A stretch of 64,000 nt of DNA from Nocardia amikacinitolerans NBRC 108937 (GCF_001612615.1 NZ_BDAU01000026.1:1-64000); one strand, 5' to 3'. Counted from the first letter of the stretch, positions 24,244 through 32,780 are shown. Notes: a model not told the origin generated them from the letters alone. Numbers and translations: made by a program.

Positions 24244-26376
24244 ATGGAGCGCGTGACCACGACCGAGGAGAGTTTCGCGATCGACGGCACCGCCTCCGAC
24301 CTGCGGGAGCGGGCCGAAGCACTGCTGCGCGAGCTGGCGGGGGCCGGGGCGCGGCTACGGGAGGATCAGTGGACCGCGATCGAGGCGCTGGTGGTGCAAC
24401 GGCGACGGGCCCTGGTCGTGCAGCGCACCGGCTGGGGTAAGTCGGCGGTTTACTTCATCGCGGCGAAGCTGCTGCGCGCCGAGGGCCGGGGGCCGACCGT
24501 GATCGTGTCGCCGCTCCTGGCGCTGATGCGCAACCAGGTGGCGGCGGCCGAGCGCGCGGGCGTGGTCGCGGCGACCATCAATTCCGGCAATGTCACCGAA
24601 TGGGACGAGATCCACGAGCGCGTCGCCCGTGGCGAAATCGACGTGCTGTTGGTGAGCCCGGAACGGCTGAACAACCCGGACTTTCGCGATCAGGTCCTGC
24701 CGAAGCTGGCCGCGGACGCGGGCTTGGTCGTCATCGACGAGGCGCACTGCGTCTCCGACTGGGGCCACGATTTCCGCCCGGACTACCGCCGCATCCGCAC
24801 CCTCATCGCCGATCTCGGTTCGGACGTGCCGGTGCTCGCCACCACCGCTACGGCCAACGACCGCGTGGTCACCGACGTCGCGACCCAGATCGGCACCGAC
24901 ACCCTCGTCCTGCGCGGCACCCTCGACCGGGAATCGCTGCACATGTCGGTGGTGCGCTTCGACGACGCGGTGGAGCGCACGGCCTGGCTGAGCGGCCACC
25001 TGCACCGGCTGCCCGGCTCCGGCATCGTCTACACGCTCACCGTCGCGGCCGCCCACGACCTGGCCGACGTGCTGAACTCGCACGGCCACAACGTCGCGGC
25101 CTACACCGGCCACACCGATCCGACCGAGCGCGAGGCGCTGGAATCGGCGCTGCTGCGCAACGAGGTCAAGGCGCTCGTCGCGACCTCCGCGCTTGGCATG
25201 GGCTTCGACAAACCCGATCTCGGATTCGTCGTGCACGTCGGCGCGCCCTCCTCGCCCATCGCCTACTACCAGCAGGTGGGCCGCGCCGGTCGCGGCACCG
25301 AGCGCGCCGAAGTGGTCCTGCTGCCCGGCCCCGAGGACACCCGGATCTGGAGCTACTTCGCCTCGGTCGCCTTCCCGCGCGAGCACATCGTGCGCAGCGT
25401 GCTCGACGCCCTCGACCGGGACCGAGCGCTCTCGACCGCCGCGCTCGAACCGCTGGTTGAGCTGAACCGTTCCCGCCTCGAGATGGTGCTCAAGGTGCTG
25501 GACGTGGACGGCGCCGTGCGCCGGGTGCGCGGTGGCTGGATCGCCACCGGCGAGCCGTGGGTCTACGACACCGAGCGCTACGAACGGCTGTCCGCCGCCC
25601 GCGAGGTCGAACAGCAGGCGATGCTGGACTACCAGTCGACCACCGGCTGCCGGATGAACTTCCTGCGCCGCCAACTCGACGATCCCGGCCTGCCCGCACT
25701 GGACGGCCAAGCCCCGGGCTGCGGCCGCTGCGACAACTGCACCGGTTCACGTCCGGACGCCACGGTGGACGCCGACGCCGTCGCGGCCACCCGCTCTCGC
25801 TTGGACCGCCCCGGCCTGGACCTCGCGCCGCGCAAACAGTGGCCGACCGGCATGGCCAAGCTCGGCATCCCGCTGTCGGGCAAGATCAGCGATGGCGCGG
25901 AGACCGGCCGCGTCCTCGGCAGGCTCACCGATCTCGGCTGGGGCCAGCGCCTCCGCGCCCTGCTCGACGCACCCGACGACCCCGTCCCCGACGCCGTCTT
26001 CGACGCGTGCATCGCGGTCCTGCGGGATTGGGATTGGTCCACCCGACCGACCTCGGTCATGGCACTCGCCCCCGACCGCCATCCCGTGTTGACCGCCACC
26101 CTCGCCGCGCGCCTGGCCGAGGTCGGGCGCCTGCGCGATCTCGGTACGCTCCCGACCCGCCCCGGCCACCCGCCGGTCTCGGCCGCCAACTCGGCCCACC
26201 GGGTCGCGGGGCTCTACGACTCCTGGGACGTGCCCGACCTTTCCGGGCTCGACGGGCCGGTGCTCTTGGTCGACGCCCTGACCGATACCGGTTGGACGCT
26301 CACCCTCGCCGCCCAGGCACTTCGGCGCGCGGGGGCGCCCGCTGTTCTTCCGTTCGCCCTGGCTTCGGTCACCTAA
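24244..26376 (+). CDS. RecQ-family ATP-dependent DNA helicase
   Basis: 710-aa superfamily 2 helicase of the RecQ type. Motifs in order: motif 0 LREDQWTAIEAL, motif I VVQRTGWGKSAVYF, Ia VIVSPLLALMRNQV, II VIDEAHCVSDWGHDFRPDY, III LATTATANDRV, IV GIVYTLTVAAAHDLADVL, V VKALVATSALGMGFDKPDL and VI YYQQVGRAGRG. A zinc-binding segment follows (GCGRCDNCTG). The C-terminus is not the usual HRDC domain: it ends LVDALTDTGWTLTLAAQAL and resembles the PRPP-binding loop region of phosphoribosyltransferases, as in some actinobacterial RecQ-like proteins. The ATG at 24244 is the best start. The likely role is DNA repair or recombination. Confidence 0.92.
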   Translation: MERVTTTEESFAIDGTASDLRERAEALLRELAGAGARLREDQWTAIEALVVQRRRALVVQRTGWGKSAVYFIAAKLLRAEGRGPTVIVSPLLALMRNQVAAAERAGVVAATINSGNVTEWDEIHERVARGEIDVLLVSPERLNNPDFRDQVLPKLAADAGLVVIDEAHCVSDWGHDFRPDYRRIRTLIADLGSDVPVLATTATANDRVVTDVATQIGTDTLVLRGTLDRESLHMSVVRFDDAVERTAWLSGHLHRLPGSGIVYTLTVAAAHDLADVLNSHGHNVAAYTGHTDPTEREALESALLRNEVKALVATSALGMGFDKPDLGFVVHVGAPSSPIAYYQQVGRAGRGTERAEVVLLPGPEDTRIWSYFASVAFPREHIVRSVLDALDRDRALSTAALEPLVELNRSRLEMVLKVLDVDGAVRRVRGGWIATGEPWVYDTERYERLSAAREVEQQAMLDYQSTTGCRMNFLRRQLDDPGLPALDGQAPGCGRCDNCTGSRPDATVDADAVAATRSRLDRPGLDLAPRKQWPTGMAKLGIPLSGKISDGAETGRVLGRLTDLGWGQRLRALLDAPDDPVPDAVFDACIAVLRDWDWSTRPTSVMALAPDRHPVLTATLAARLAEVGRLRDLGTLPTRPGHPPVSAANSAHRVAGLYDSWDVPDLSGLDGPVLLVDALTDTGWTLTLAAQALRRAGAPAVLPFALASVT

Positions 26377-26690
26377 CGCGGGCGCGCACCGCTGCAATCG
26401 GCCATGCTCGGCGGACCACATTCCAGCAGTCTGCGAGCGCGCCGCCGCGGATGGTTTCGTGGGCACTTGGGCCTGGGATCGCGGCGTCGTCGGGGCTCGG
26501 CTCGCAGGTCGGCGCATCGCGGCGTCCGGATCGAACGGCTGCACGTGTACCGCCGTGCGTCGCCTCGCAGTTCGAGCGGTCTTGGAGCACCCGTCGCGTG
26601 AGGGTGTGGGTTTCAGCCGGGCTTCCATGCGTTTCGATGGGCGCGCGGGGGCGGCCTTGAACGCAGACGCGCGGTTGGGAGTGGGGGTGG

Positions 26691-26737
26691 TCTCTTGCGA
26701 AGGGGGCCAGCCAATCTCTCGCGAAGGAGCTGGCCAA
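26691..26737. repeat. 24-base direct tandem duplication
   Basis: Two adjacent copies of about 24 bases, each reading TCTC-T/C-GCGAAGG followed by GCCAGCCAA or GCTGGCCAA, lie at 26,691-26,714 and 26,715-26,737. They differ at a few positions. Confidence 0.7.
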
Positions 26738-26842
26738 TCTGTACTCACCGGGGGTAGGTGGACCGGGTCCGGCTGGTTGGGTGGATGGTCGCCCTGGGTG
26801 ACGTTATGCCCGGGGTTTTGCCGGTCCAAATGGCTTGGCCTA

Positions 26843-27203
26843 CCCAGGTATTCCTCGAACGGTGCTGGGCACGTCGTGTGCCGTACCCGGCTGACCTCCC
26901 GCAGTCGGGTGCGCGGTCCGGGCTTCCGGCCGGGTCGACCGGCTGTGGTTGCGTTCCGAATGGGTCATGTAGGGGTGTTCTGTTGCGTCTTGTCTAGGGG
27001 GCTACCGCCATTCGACTACCGTCGATTTCCGCACATCAGATTGCCCGCACGCCCACCGACCCGCAGCGAACTCCCCCACGCACCCACCGCAAACGCGACC
27101 ACAGCCGGTCGACCCGGCTGGAAGCCGAACTCACGCATACCGACTGCGGGAGGTAAGTCGGGTACGGCACCTTCGCGCCCAGCACCGTTCGAGGCCAACC
27201 TGG
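26843..27203. repeat. long inverted repeat, arms about 140 bases
   Basis: Sequence 26,843-26,982 reads again in reverse complement at 27,065-27,203, with about 80% identity by eye and an 82-base spacer. Exact blocks include CCTCGAACGGTGCTGGGC (26,853-26,870 against 27,177-27,194), ACCTCCCGCAGTCGG, and CCGGGTCGACCGGCTGTGGT with one base changed. RNA from either strand would fold into a very long hairpin. It may be a non-autonomous mobile element or an internally inverted duplication; no terminal target-site duplication was recognised. Confidence 0.75.
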
Positions 27204-27268
27204 GGGAACCGCGCCTGCCTGCACGTGAACATCCGGAACCCGTCCCCGAAGCCGCCCAGCGCCGAAGG

Positions 27269-27560
27269 TTCCGCCAGCTGCCACACAGGCTCGACCCGTA
27301 TCCGGTTCCGAACCGCGGCGCCGCCAACGCAACCCACCTCATGCAAGCAGCAGCCCGAAGCCGAACCGGGCGGAGAGTTCCGCGAGCGCCCCACTGCCGC
27401 ACAGGCTCAACCCGTATCCGGTTCCGAACCGCAGCGCCGCCAACGCAACCCACCTCGTGCAAGCAGCAGCCCAAAGCCGAACCGGCGGAGAGTTCCGCGA
27501 GCTGCCCCACTGCCGCACAGGCTCAACCCGCATCACCCGCAGCGACGCCAACGCAACGAC
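27269..27560. repeat. imperfect tandem repeat, unit about 109-115 bases, 2.6 copies
   Basis: Units start at 27,269, 27,378 and 27,493, each beginning TTCCGC(C/G)AGC and containing the blocks ACAGGCTC(G/A)ACCCG, CGGTTCCGAACCGC and GCCGCCAACGCAACC. The third copy decays after its first 70 bases. It lies just downstream of the mazF-like gene end. Confidence 0.75.
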
Positions 27561-27591
27561 CTCCTGAAGCCGACCCCGGGCACGCGAGCAC

Positions 27592-27900
27592 CTACAAACT
27601 CAACGTAGCCCGCAGACTCGCATCCAGCGACTCGCTCTCCGCGGCCGTCAACTTGCCCAGCTTCTCGGCGAGCCACGGTCGATACGCGCGGTGTAGTTCC
27701 AGCGCGTCCGCCCAGCCGTGTTCGGTGTAGACGCCCAGCACATGCCCGGGATCGGTGGCGACGACCGGGACCACGTGCAACCACCGGTACGGCGAGGTAA
27801 TGACGGCCGGGTCGGAGACAAGCACCACGGTGCTGCGGCGCGGGAAGGGCGTGCCGTCGCTGAGGGTCGGTGCGTAGCTCCAGATTTCGCCGCGCCTCAT
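27592..27900 (-). CDS. MazF/PemK-like mRNA interferase toxin
   Basis: 102-aa MazF-type toxin. The N-terminus MRRGEIWSYAPTLSDGTPFP carries the RRGEIW start of the family, followed by RRSTVVLVSDPAVITSPYRW and LHVVPVVATDPG, equivalent to the core strands of the PemK fold. The C-terminus KLGKLTAAESESLDASLR is the usual final helix. MazF proteins cut mRNA at short sequences. The ATG at 27900 overlaps the antitoxin stop by 4 bases, so the pair is translationally coupled, antitoxin first. Confidence 0.85.
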   Translation of the reverse strand: MRRGEIWSYAPTLSDGTPFPRRSTVVLVSDPAVITSPYRWLHVVPVVATDPGHVLGVYTEHGWADALELHRAYRPWLAEKLGKLTAAESESLDASLRATLSL

Positions 27901-28148
27901 GCGGCACCGCGGGAGCGGCGGCGGGCATCGGCGGCGGCGGACTCGGTGAGGTCGAGTTCGTCTTGGGCAGCCGCCCGGTCGGCTTCGTCGTCGACGGGGA
28001 GGCTGGTGAGGCTTTCGTGCACGAGGGCGGTCCGCAGTGAGGAGTTGATCAGGGAGGAGAGGCTGCGGTTCTGGCGCTCGGCGGCCTGCTTCGCCCATTC
28101 GGCGACCTGCGGATCCAGGGTCACCGTGATGCGCGTCGCCTTGCTCAT
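27897..28148 (-). CDS. ribbon-helix-helix antitoxin
   Basis: 83-aa antitoxin upstream of and coupled to the MazF-like toxin. The N-terminal half, MSKATRITVTLDPQVAEWAK followed by QAAERQNRSLSSLINSSLRT, is a clear ribbon-helix-helix DNA-binding domain. The acidic C-terminal half (DDEADRAAAQDELDLTES) is the expected toxin-binding tail. The ATG at 28148 is chosen; one lies 4 codons upstream. Autoregulation of the operon through the RHH domain is the family norm. Confidence 0.85.
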   Translation of the reverse strand: MSKATRITVTLDPQVAEWAKQAAERQNRSLSSLINSSLRTALVHESLTSLPVDDEADRAAAQDELDLTESAAADARRRSRGAA

Positions 28149-28244
28149 ACCTTCATGCATACCAGAACGGTGCACCACACGGAACCGCCACGATCTGCGG
28201 ACTTTCGACCGGCCACGAGCGGTCCGCCCCAGTAAGCTCGCACC

Positions 28245-29210
28245 GTGGCCAGCAAGTCCGCGACACCCGCCGTCGAGTTGGATGTCGGCGACCATACGGT
28301 GCGAATCTCGAACCCGGATCGGGTGTACTTCCCCGAGACCGGCGCGACCAAGCTCGACCTGGTGCAGTACTACCTGAGCGTCGGCGACGGCATCGTCAAC
28401 GCGCTGCGCGACCGACCGTGCATGCTGCACCGCTTCCCCAAGGGCCTGGCGGGCGACAAAGTGCATCAGAAGCGCTTGCCGCAGGGCGCGCCGGAGTGGA
28501 TTCCGACGGTCCGGGTCTTCTTCCCGCGCTACGGCCGCCACGCCGACGAGCTGTGCGTGCGGGAGCTGGCCGACGTGATCTGGGCTGTGCAGATGTCGAC
28601 GGTCGAGTTCCACCCGTGGAACTCCCGCCGCGCCGACACCGAACGCCCCGACGAGTGGCGCATCGACCTGGACCCGATGCCGGACTGTCCGTGGTCGCGG
28701 GTGCGGCGGGTGGCGGGCGTCGTGCACGAGGTGCTCGACGAACTCGGCGCCGTCGGCTGGCCGAAGACCTCCGGCGGCAAGGGTCTGCACGTGTACGTGC
28801 GGATCGCGCCGGAGTGGGGCTTCGCCGATGTGCGAAGGGCCGCACTGGCTTTCGCGCACGAGGTGGAGCGCCGGGCCCCCGACGACGTCACAACCACGTG
28901 GTGGCGCCGCGATCGCGACCCGAACCTGCTGTTCGTCGACTACAACCAGAACGCGCGCGATCACACCATCGCCGCGGCGTACTCGGTGCGCGGCGTGCCG
29001 GAAGCGACCGTCTCCACGCCGGTCCGCTGGGACGAGATCCCCGACATCGACCCGCGCGACTTCACCATGAAGACCGTGCCGTCCCGCTATGCCGAGTTGG
29101 GCGATCTGCACGCTGGGATCGATGACGCCGTGTTCGCCATCGACCCGCTGCTCGAATGGGCCGACCGGGACCGGATCGAAGCGGACCCGCCGGAGGACGA
29201 CTCGGAGTGA
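28245..29210 (+). CDS. LigD-type primase-polymerase domain protein (PolD-like)
   Basis: 321-aa stand-alone polymerase domain of the LigD/archaeo-eukaryotic primase type. In mycobacteria such proteins (PolD1/PolD2) extend primers with NTPs and take part in break or gap repair. Visible motifs are catalytic RIDLDPMP (D141, D143), HPWNSR (123-128), SGGKGLHVYV with the nucleotide-binding His, and FVDYNQNARDHTIAAAYSVR near the C-terminus. No ligase or nuclease domain is attached and no ku gene is nearby. The start is GTG at 28245. It is divergent from the MazF-like operon. Confidence 0.92.
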   Translation: MASKSATPAVELDVGDHTVRISNPDRVYFPETGATKLDLVQYYLSVGDGIVNALRDRPCMLHRFPKGLAGDKVHQKRLPQGAPEWIPTVRVFFPRYGRHADELCVRELADVIWAVQMSTVEFHPWNSRRADTERPDEWRIDLDPMPDCPWSRVRRVAGVVHEVLDELGAVGWPKTSGGKGLHVYVRIAPEWGFADVRRAALAFAHEVERRAPDDVTTTWWRRDRDPNLLFVDYNQNARDHTIAAAYSVRGVPEATVSTPVRWDEIPDIDPRDFTMKTVPSRYAELGDLHAGIDDAVFAIDPLLEWADRDRIEADPPEDDSE

Positions 29211-29313
29211 CTCGCGGACGGGCGTGCGCATAGCCTCCTGGTGCTAACGTCGCGGTGGCGAGCAGTCGGTCCGCGCGTGGGCCGCCGGTACCGGGTGAAG
29301 GAGGTCCGCGATC

Positions 29314-29424
29314 ATGAGTGAGCGCCGGGGAGCGAACCGACGACACAGCGCGTCCGCGCGCTCGGCCGGTCAGCGAGCGAACCGAGTGCGCTCACGTGCG
29401 AGCGTCGGCGGGGGGCGGTCGTGA
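29314..29424 (+). CDS. 36-codon basic peptide ORF coupled to the next gene
   Basis: An ATG at 29314 with a strong ribosome site (AAGGAGG at 29,298-29,304, 9 bases away) opens a 36-codon frame beginning MSERRGANRRHSASARSAGQ and very rich in Arg and Ser. Its stop overlaps the GTG start of the dehydrogenase gene (GTGA, 29,421-29,424). That spacing suggests translational coupling or a leader peptide. The DNA also contains copies of the dispersed GAGCGAAC word seen at the start of the window, so the peptide sequence itself may be a by-product of a repeat. No function assigned. Confidence 0.5.
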   Translation: MSERRGANRRHSASARSAGQRANRVRSRASVGGGRS

Positions 29425-30371
29425 CCGAGACGGCAGTACCGATCGCGATCGGACCCACCCAGCCAGCGCCGACCCTGCTGGAGAAGGCGGTCACCGAAGG
29501 TGGCGCGACGCTGAGCGACCTCGCCGACGCCAGAGCGCTGATCTGGGCGGGCGGCCCCGGCGAGTTTCCCGAGCGACTGCCCGACTCCGTCGAGTGGGTC
29601 CAATTGCCCGCCGCTGGCGTCGAGGACTGGTTCACCGGCGGTCTGATCGCCCGCCATCCGAACGTCCGGTTCACTTCCGCCGCAGGCGCTTTCGCCGCGA
29701 GCGTGGCCGAACACGCGCTGATGATGCTGCTCGCCGGGGTTCGCTATCTGCCCGAACACCTGCGCGCGGGCAGCTGGCGACAGCAGGACTTCTTCCCGCA
29801 CGTCGGAACCCTGCGCGGCAAGACGGTCACCATCGTCGGCGCGGGCGGCATCGGTCGCGCGCTCATCCCGATGCTGGTGCCGCTCGGCGCGCACATCATC
29901 GCGGTGAATCGGTCCGGACGACCGGTCACCGGCCCCGGCATTCCGCCGACCGTCGAGACGATCTCCGCCGAACACTTGTCCAAGGTGTGGCCGCGCACCG
30001 ATCACGTGGTGGTCGCCGCGCCCGCGACCGCCGACACCCAGCACCTGATCAGTGCCGACGTCCTTGCCCGGCTGAAGCCCTCCTCGTGGGTGATCAACGT
30101 GGCCCGCGGCAGCCTGGTCGACACCGACGCACTGGTCGCCGCGCTCGCTTCCGGTGCGATCGGCGGCGCCGGACTCGACGTCACCGACCCGGAGCCGCTG
30201 CCCGACGGACATCCGCTCTGGGTGCTGCCGAATGCCATTGTGACGCCGCATGATTCGAACCCACCGCAGCTGCGCTTCGCAGCCTTCGCCGACCACGTCG
30301 AGGCGAACGTCATCCGCTTCGTCGAGGGACGCAAACTGCTGGCCCTGATCGATCCAGCACGCGGCTACTGA
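29421..30371 (+). CDS. D-isomer-specific 2-hydroxyacid dehydrogenase
   Basis: 316-aa NAD(P)-dependent dehydrogenase. The nucleotide-binding motif is KTVTIVGAGGIGRALIPMLV. Catalytic residues of the family are in VINVARGSLVDTDALVAAL (Arg), GLDVTDPEPLPDGHPLW (Asp/Glu) and IVTPHDSN (His). It converts a 2-oxo acid and the D-2-hydroxy acid; the substrate is not evident. The GTG at 29421 overlaps the end of a 36-codon ORF that has a strong ribosome site, while this gene has no good site of its own. It resembles mycobacterial SerA-like proteins of unknown substrate. Confidence 0.88.
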   Translation: MTETAVPIAIGPTQPAPTLLEKAVTEGGATLSDLADARALIWAGGPGEFPERLPDSVEWVQLPAAGVEDWFTGGLIARHPNVRFTSAAGAFAASVAEHALMMLLAGVRYLPEHLRAGSWRQQDFFPHVGTLRGKTVTIVGAGGIGRALIPMLVPLGAHIIAVNRSGRPVTGPGIPPTVETISAEHLSKVWPRTDHVVVAAPATADTQHLISADVLARLKPSSWVINVARGSLVDTDALVAALASGAIGGAGLDVTDPEPLPDGHPLWVLPNAIVTPHDSNPPQLRFAAFADHVEANVIRFVEGRKLLALIDPARGY

Positions 30372-30872
30372 ACTCACCTCGAGGCTCCTCGCCGCCGCTT
30401 CGCATACCCGCGCCGCTACCCCACGCAGCGCCTCGGCCGCCTGCCTGAGCCAGCGCCGCCGCTTCGCACGCCCGCCCCGCCACCCCACGCAACGCCTCGA
30501 CCGCCCGACTGAGCCCAGCGCCACCCGCCGCAGAAGCCGATGCCCGGGCCTCCACGGAAGCCCAGCGACTCCGCACCCGGCGCGCCTACACCAACACCGG
30601 CGATCACGGCGCCATCAGCCTGGCATCGCGTGCGTCGGACGCCTGCCTGCCGCCGATGCCCGCCACGGAGCCGATGGACCAGGGCGCCTGTCGTCAGGCC
30701 GCGCCGGCGTGGGCGTAAGCCGTCATCGAGGCCTGTGCGTGGCAGCGCTCGCGTAGTGATACGACTACACCGGCCATCCCGCGCCGCATCATCCCCCGGC
30801 GCAGCAAACCGGCACCCTCCACCGCACCGTGACCCCGGCGTTCCCAATCCGCCATTGACAAATGGCACATTA
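30372..30872. other. gene-free stretch with a 64-base tandem repeat
   Basis: Two copies of a 64-base unit beginning GCCGCCGCTTCGCA start at 30,391 and 30,455, with a partial third start near 30,519. The rest is GC-rich with no supported gene. The last part holds the esterase operon promoter region: a consensus TTGACA lies at 30,855-30,860. Confidence 0.6.
30391..30518. repeat. 64-base tandem repeat, two copies
   Basis: Copies at 30,391-30,454 and 30,455-30,518 share the blocks GCCGCCGCTTCGCA, ACCCCACGCA(G/A)CGCCTCG and CTGAGCC, with about a dozen differences. It lies after the hydroxyacid dehydrogenase gene. Confidence 0.7.
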
Positions 30873-30891
30873 GGAGATGATCCTTATCTCC
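30873..30891. promoter_or_regulatory. operator-like inverted repeat abutting the esterase start
   Basis: GGAGATgatccttATCTCC is a perfect 6-base inverted repeat with a 7-base centre, ending directly before the ATG at 30892. A TTGACA box lies 12 bases upstream of it. The position suits a repressor that blocks the esterase-SDR-di-iron-BVMO operon, possibly the MerR-type protein encoded at its end. Confidence 0.5.
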
Positions 30892-31878
30892 ATGACAAGG
30901 TCAACGAAGACCTCGGTCCCCGGCGTTCCGGCCGCGCCCTCGCTGCGCGCCGGGTTTGCCGCCGCGGCCGCCGAGTACGGATTGCGGCCGCTGAACTGCG
31001 CGATTCCGCTGAACACGCCGGGTATCTGGTTCGCACGCAAACTGATCGCGACGATCATGGCGGCGGGCGGGCCACCGCCGTCCGGCACGAGCGTGAGCCA
31101 GGTCCGCGCCGGCGCGGTGCGTGGCGAGTGGGTGCGCGCTGACGGCGTCGAATTCGGGAAGCGGGCGATCTACTACATCCACGGCAGCGGGTACGTCCTG
31201 TGTTCGGCGCGTACCCACCGCGGGCTCGCCGCGCGGCTCTCCCGCGAGACCGGCCTTCCGGTGTTCCTCACCGACTATCGGCTCGCGCCCGAGCACCGCT
31301 TCCCCGCCGCGGCCGACGACGTGGCCGCGGGCTACAACTGGCTGCTGACGCATGGCTTCGAGGGGAAGGACATCGCCGTCGCCTGTGATTCCGCGGGCGG
31401 CCATCTCGCCCTGGATCTCTTGGTGCAGAACGGAACTCGGTCGGTGCCGCAACCCGCCGCCGTGGCGATGTTCTCCCCGCTGCTCGACCTCACCCTGAGC
31501 CTCGCCGCGGAACAGGAACTGCGCAAGCGCGATCCCGTCATCTCCGCACGCGCCGCCGCTCGGCTGCCCCGCCAATACACCCGCGGCCTGCCCGCCGACA
31601 CACCGCGACTGCGGCTGACCGTGCCCTCGGGCATCGAGTTGCCGCCGATCCTCGTGCAGGCCGGTGGCGCCGAAATGCTCAGCGCGGACGCCCGGCATCT
31701 GCACGACATGGTGCGCGCCGCGGGCGGTAGCTGCGAGCTGGAGATCTGGCCGGGCCAGGTGCACGTCTTCCAGGCGCTGCCCCGACTGGTTCCGGAGGCC
31801 GACCTGGCGCTGCGCCGGGCCGCGGAATTCCTCGGCGCGGCATTGGCCGCGCGCACCGAAGTGGAACAGGTGAGCTGA
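30892..31878 (+). CDS. alpha/beta hydrolase, hormone-sensitive-lipase family esterase
   Basis: 328-aa esterase from the ATG at 30892; an alternative start at 30877 lies inside the operator-like repeat and has no room for a ribosome site. The oxyanion motif is IYYIHGSGYV (HGxGY variant of HGGG), the nucleophile block is AVACDSAGGHLAL (Ser in DSAGG), and the last His is in GQVHVFQALP. It belongs to the group of mycobacterial LipR/LipN-type lipases. It heads an operon with SDR, di-iron and Baeyer-Villiger enzymes, like the esterase of the mymA region of M. tuberculosis, and could hydrolyse the ester formed by the monooxygenase. Confidence 0.88.
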   Translation: MTRSTKTSVPGVPAAPSLRAGFAAAAAEYGLRPLNCAIPLNTPGIWFARKLIATIMAAGGPPPSGTSVSQVRAGAVRGEWVRADGVEFGKRAIYYIHGSGYVLCSARTHRGLAARLSRETGLPVFLTDYRLAPEHRFPAAADDVAAGYNWLLTHGFEGKDIAVACDSAGGHLALDLLVQNGTRSVPQPAAVAMFSPLLDLTLSLAAEQELRKRDPVISARAAARLPRQYTRGLPADTPRLRLTVPSGIELPPILVQAGGAEMLSADARHLHDMVRAAGGSCELEIWPGQVHVFQALPRLVPEADLALRRAAEFLGAALAARTEVEQVS

Positions 31879-31879
31879 G

Positions 31880-32779
31880 ATGTTGGAAAGAATTGTGCCG
31901 CTGAGTCTTCGAGCGCGCCGCAGCCATGGCGCGCGAGCCGTGGTGACCGGGGCGGGCAGCGGCATCGGCCGCGCCTTCGCTGTCGAGCTCGCGGCCCGCG
32001 GCGGTCGGGTGATCTGCGCCGATATCGACCAGGCGCGCGCCGAGGAGACGGTCGCCCTGATCGAGCGCACCCGCCCCGGCGCCGCGCACGCCTTCCGCTG
32101 TGACGTCTCCCGGCGCGCGGACGTGGAGGTCCTCGCCCGGTTCGCCGAGTCCGTCTTCGACGAGCCGGCCTCACTGGTGATCAACAACGCCGGTGTCGGC
32201 ATCGGCGGAAAGCCCGTGGGCGCCATCGGTTTCGCCGACTGGGAGTGGGCGCTCGGCATCAACCTGTGGGGCGTGGTGCACGGCTGCGAGATCTTCACCC
32301 CGATGCTGCGGGAGGCGGGGCGCGGCGGCATCATCAACGTCGCCTCGGCGGCCGGTTTCGCGGCCGCGCCGTCCATGGCGGTCTACAACACCTCCAAGGC
32401 CGCGGTGCTCTCGCTGTCCGAGACCATGGCCGCCGAACTGGGCGGCAGCGGTGTCGCGGTCACCGTGCTGTGCCCGACGTTCGTCAAGACCAACGTGGCC
32501 AAGGACGGTCGCATCACCGCGCAGTCCATGAAACTGGCCGAAACTCTCATGCGCTGGACCGGTTTCACCCCGGAGCACGTCGCACGCGTCACCCTCGACG
32601 CCAACGACCGCGGCAGTCTCTACGTCCTGCCGCAACTCGACGCGCACCTGATCTGGCGCCTCAAGCGCTACTTCCCCGCGCAGTACACCTTCGTCCTCGG
32701 CCTGCTGGAACGGCTGCTGCCGCAAGACGATTCGACCACACCGGACCGCGCAGCGGTCACCGACAGAACAGGAGTCTGA
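31880..32779 (+). CDS. short-chain dehydrogenase/reductase
   Basis: 299-aa classical SDR. TGAGSGIGRAF binds the cofactor, NNAGVG is the structural motif, and the catalytic Ser-Tyr-Lys lies in INVASAAGFAAAPSMAVYNT then SKAA. A C-terminal extension (ALIW...RYFPAQYTFVLGLLERL type) is common in mycobacterial SadH/AdhD relatives of the mymA operon. Probably oxidises an alcohol or reduces a ketone in the same pathway as the BVMO. It starts 1 base after the esterase stop. Confidence 0.9.
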   Translation: MLERIVPLSLRARRSHGARAVVTGAGSGIGRAFAVELAARGGRVICADIDQARAEETVALIERTRPGAAHAFRCDVSRRADVEVLARFAESVFDEPASLVINNAGVGIGGKPVGAIGFADWEWALGINLWGVVHGCEIFTPMLREAGRGGIINVASAAGFAAAPSMAVYNTSKAAVLSLSETMAAELGGSGVAVTVLCPTFVKTNVAKDGRITAQSMKLAETLMRWTGFTPEHVARVTLDANDRGSLYVLPQLDAHLIWRLKRYFPAQYTFVLGLLERLLPQDDSTTPDRAAVTDRTGV

Positions 32780-32780
32780 C

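Larger units (their letters stand above)
26377..27591. other. 1.2 kb gene-free repeat region
   Basis: Between recQ and the MazF-like toxin no reading resembles a protein; the open frames present are Arg/Pro/Gln-rich by-products of repeats. The region contains a 24-base tandem duplication (26,691-26,737), a long inverted repeat with arms of about 140 bases (26,843-27,203) and an imperfect tandem repeat of about 110 bases (27,269-27,560). No transposase is present. Confidence 0.7.

Noticed and set aside
27269..27560. Possible CRISPR array
   Set aside because: Units are about 110 bases, imperfect and adjacent, with no unique spacers and no cas genes in the window.
26377..27591. Insertion sequence or prophage remnant
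   Set aside because: No transposase, integrase or phage gene fragment could be found; only repeats support mobility.
28149..29231. Upstream extension of the RHH antitoxin frame across the polymerase-domain gene
   Set aside because: Only the last 83 residues look like protein; the rest is antisense to the clear PolD-like gene.
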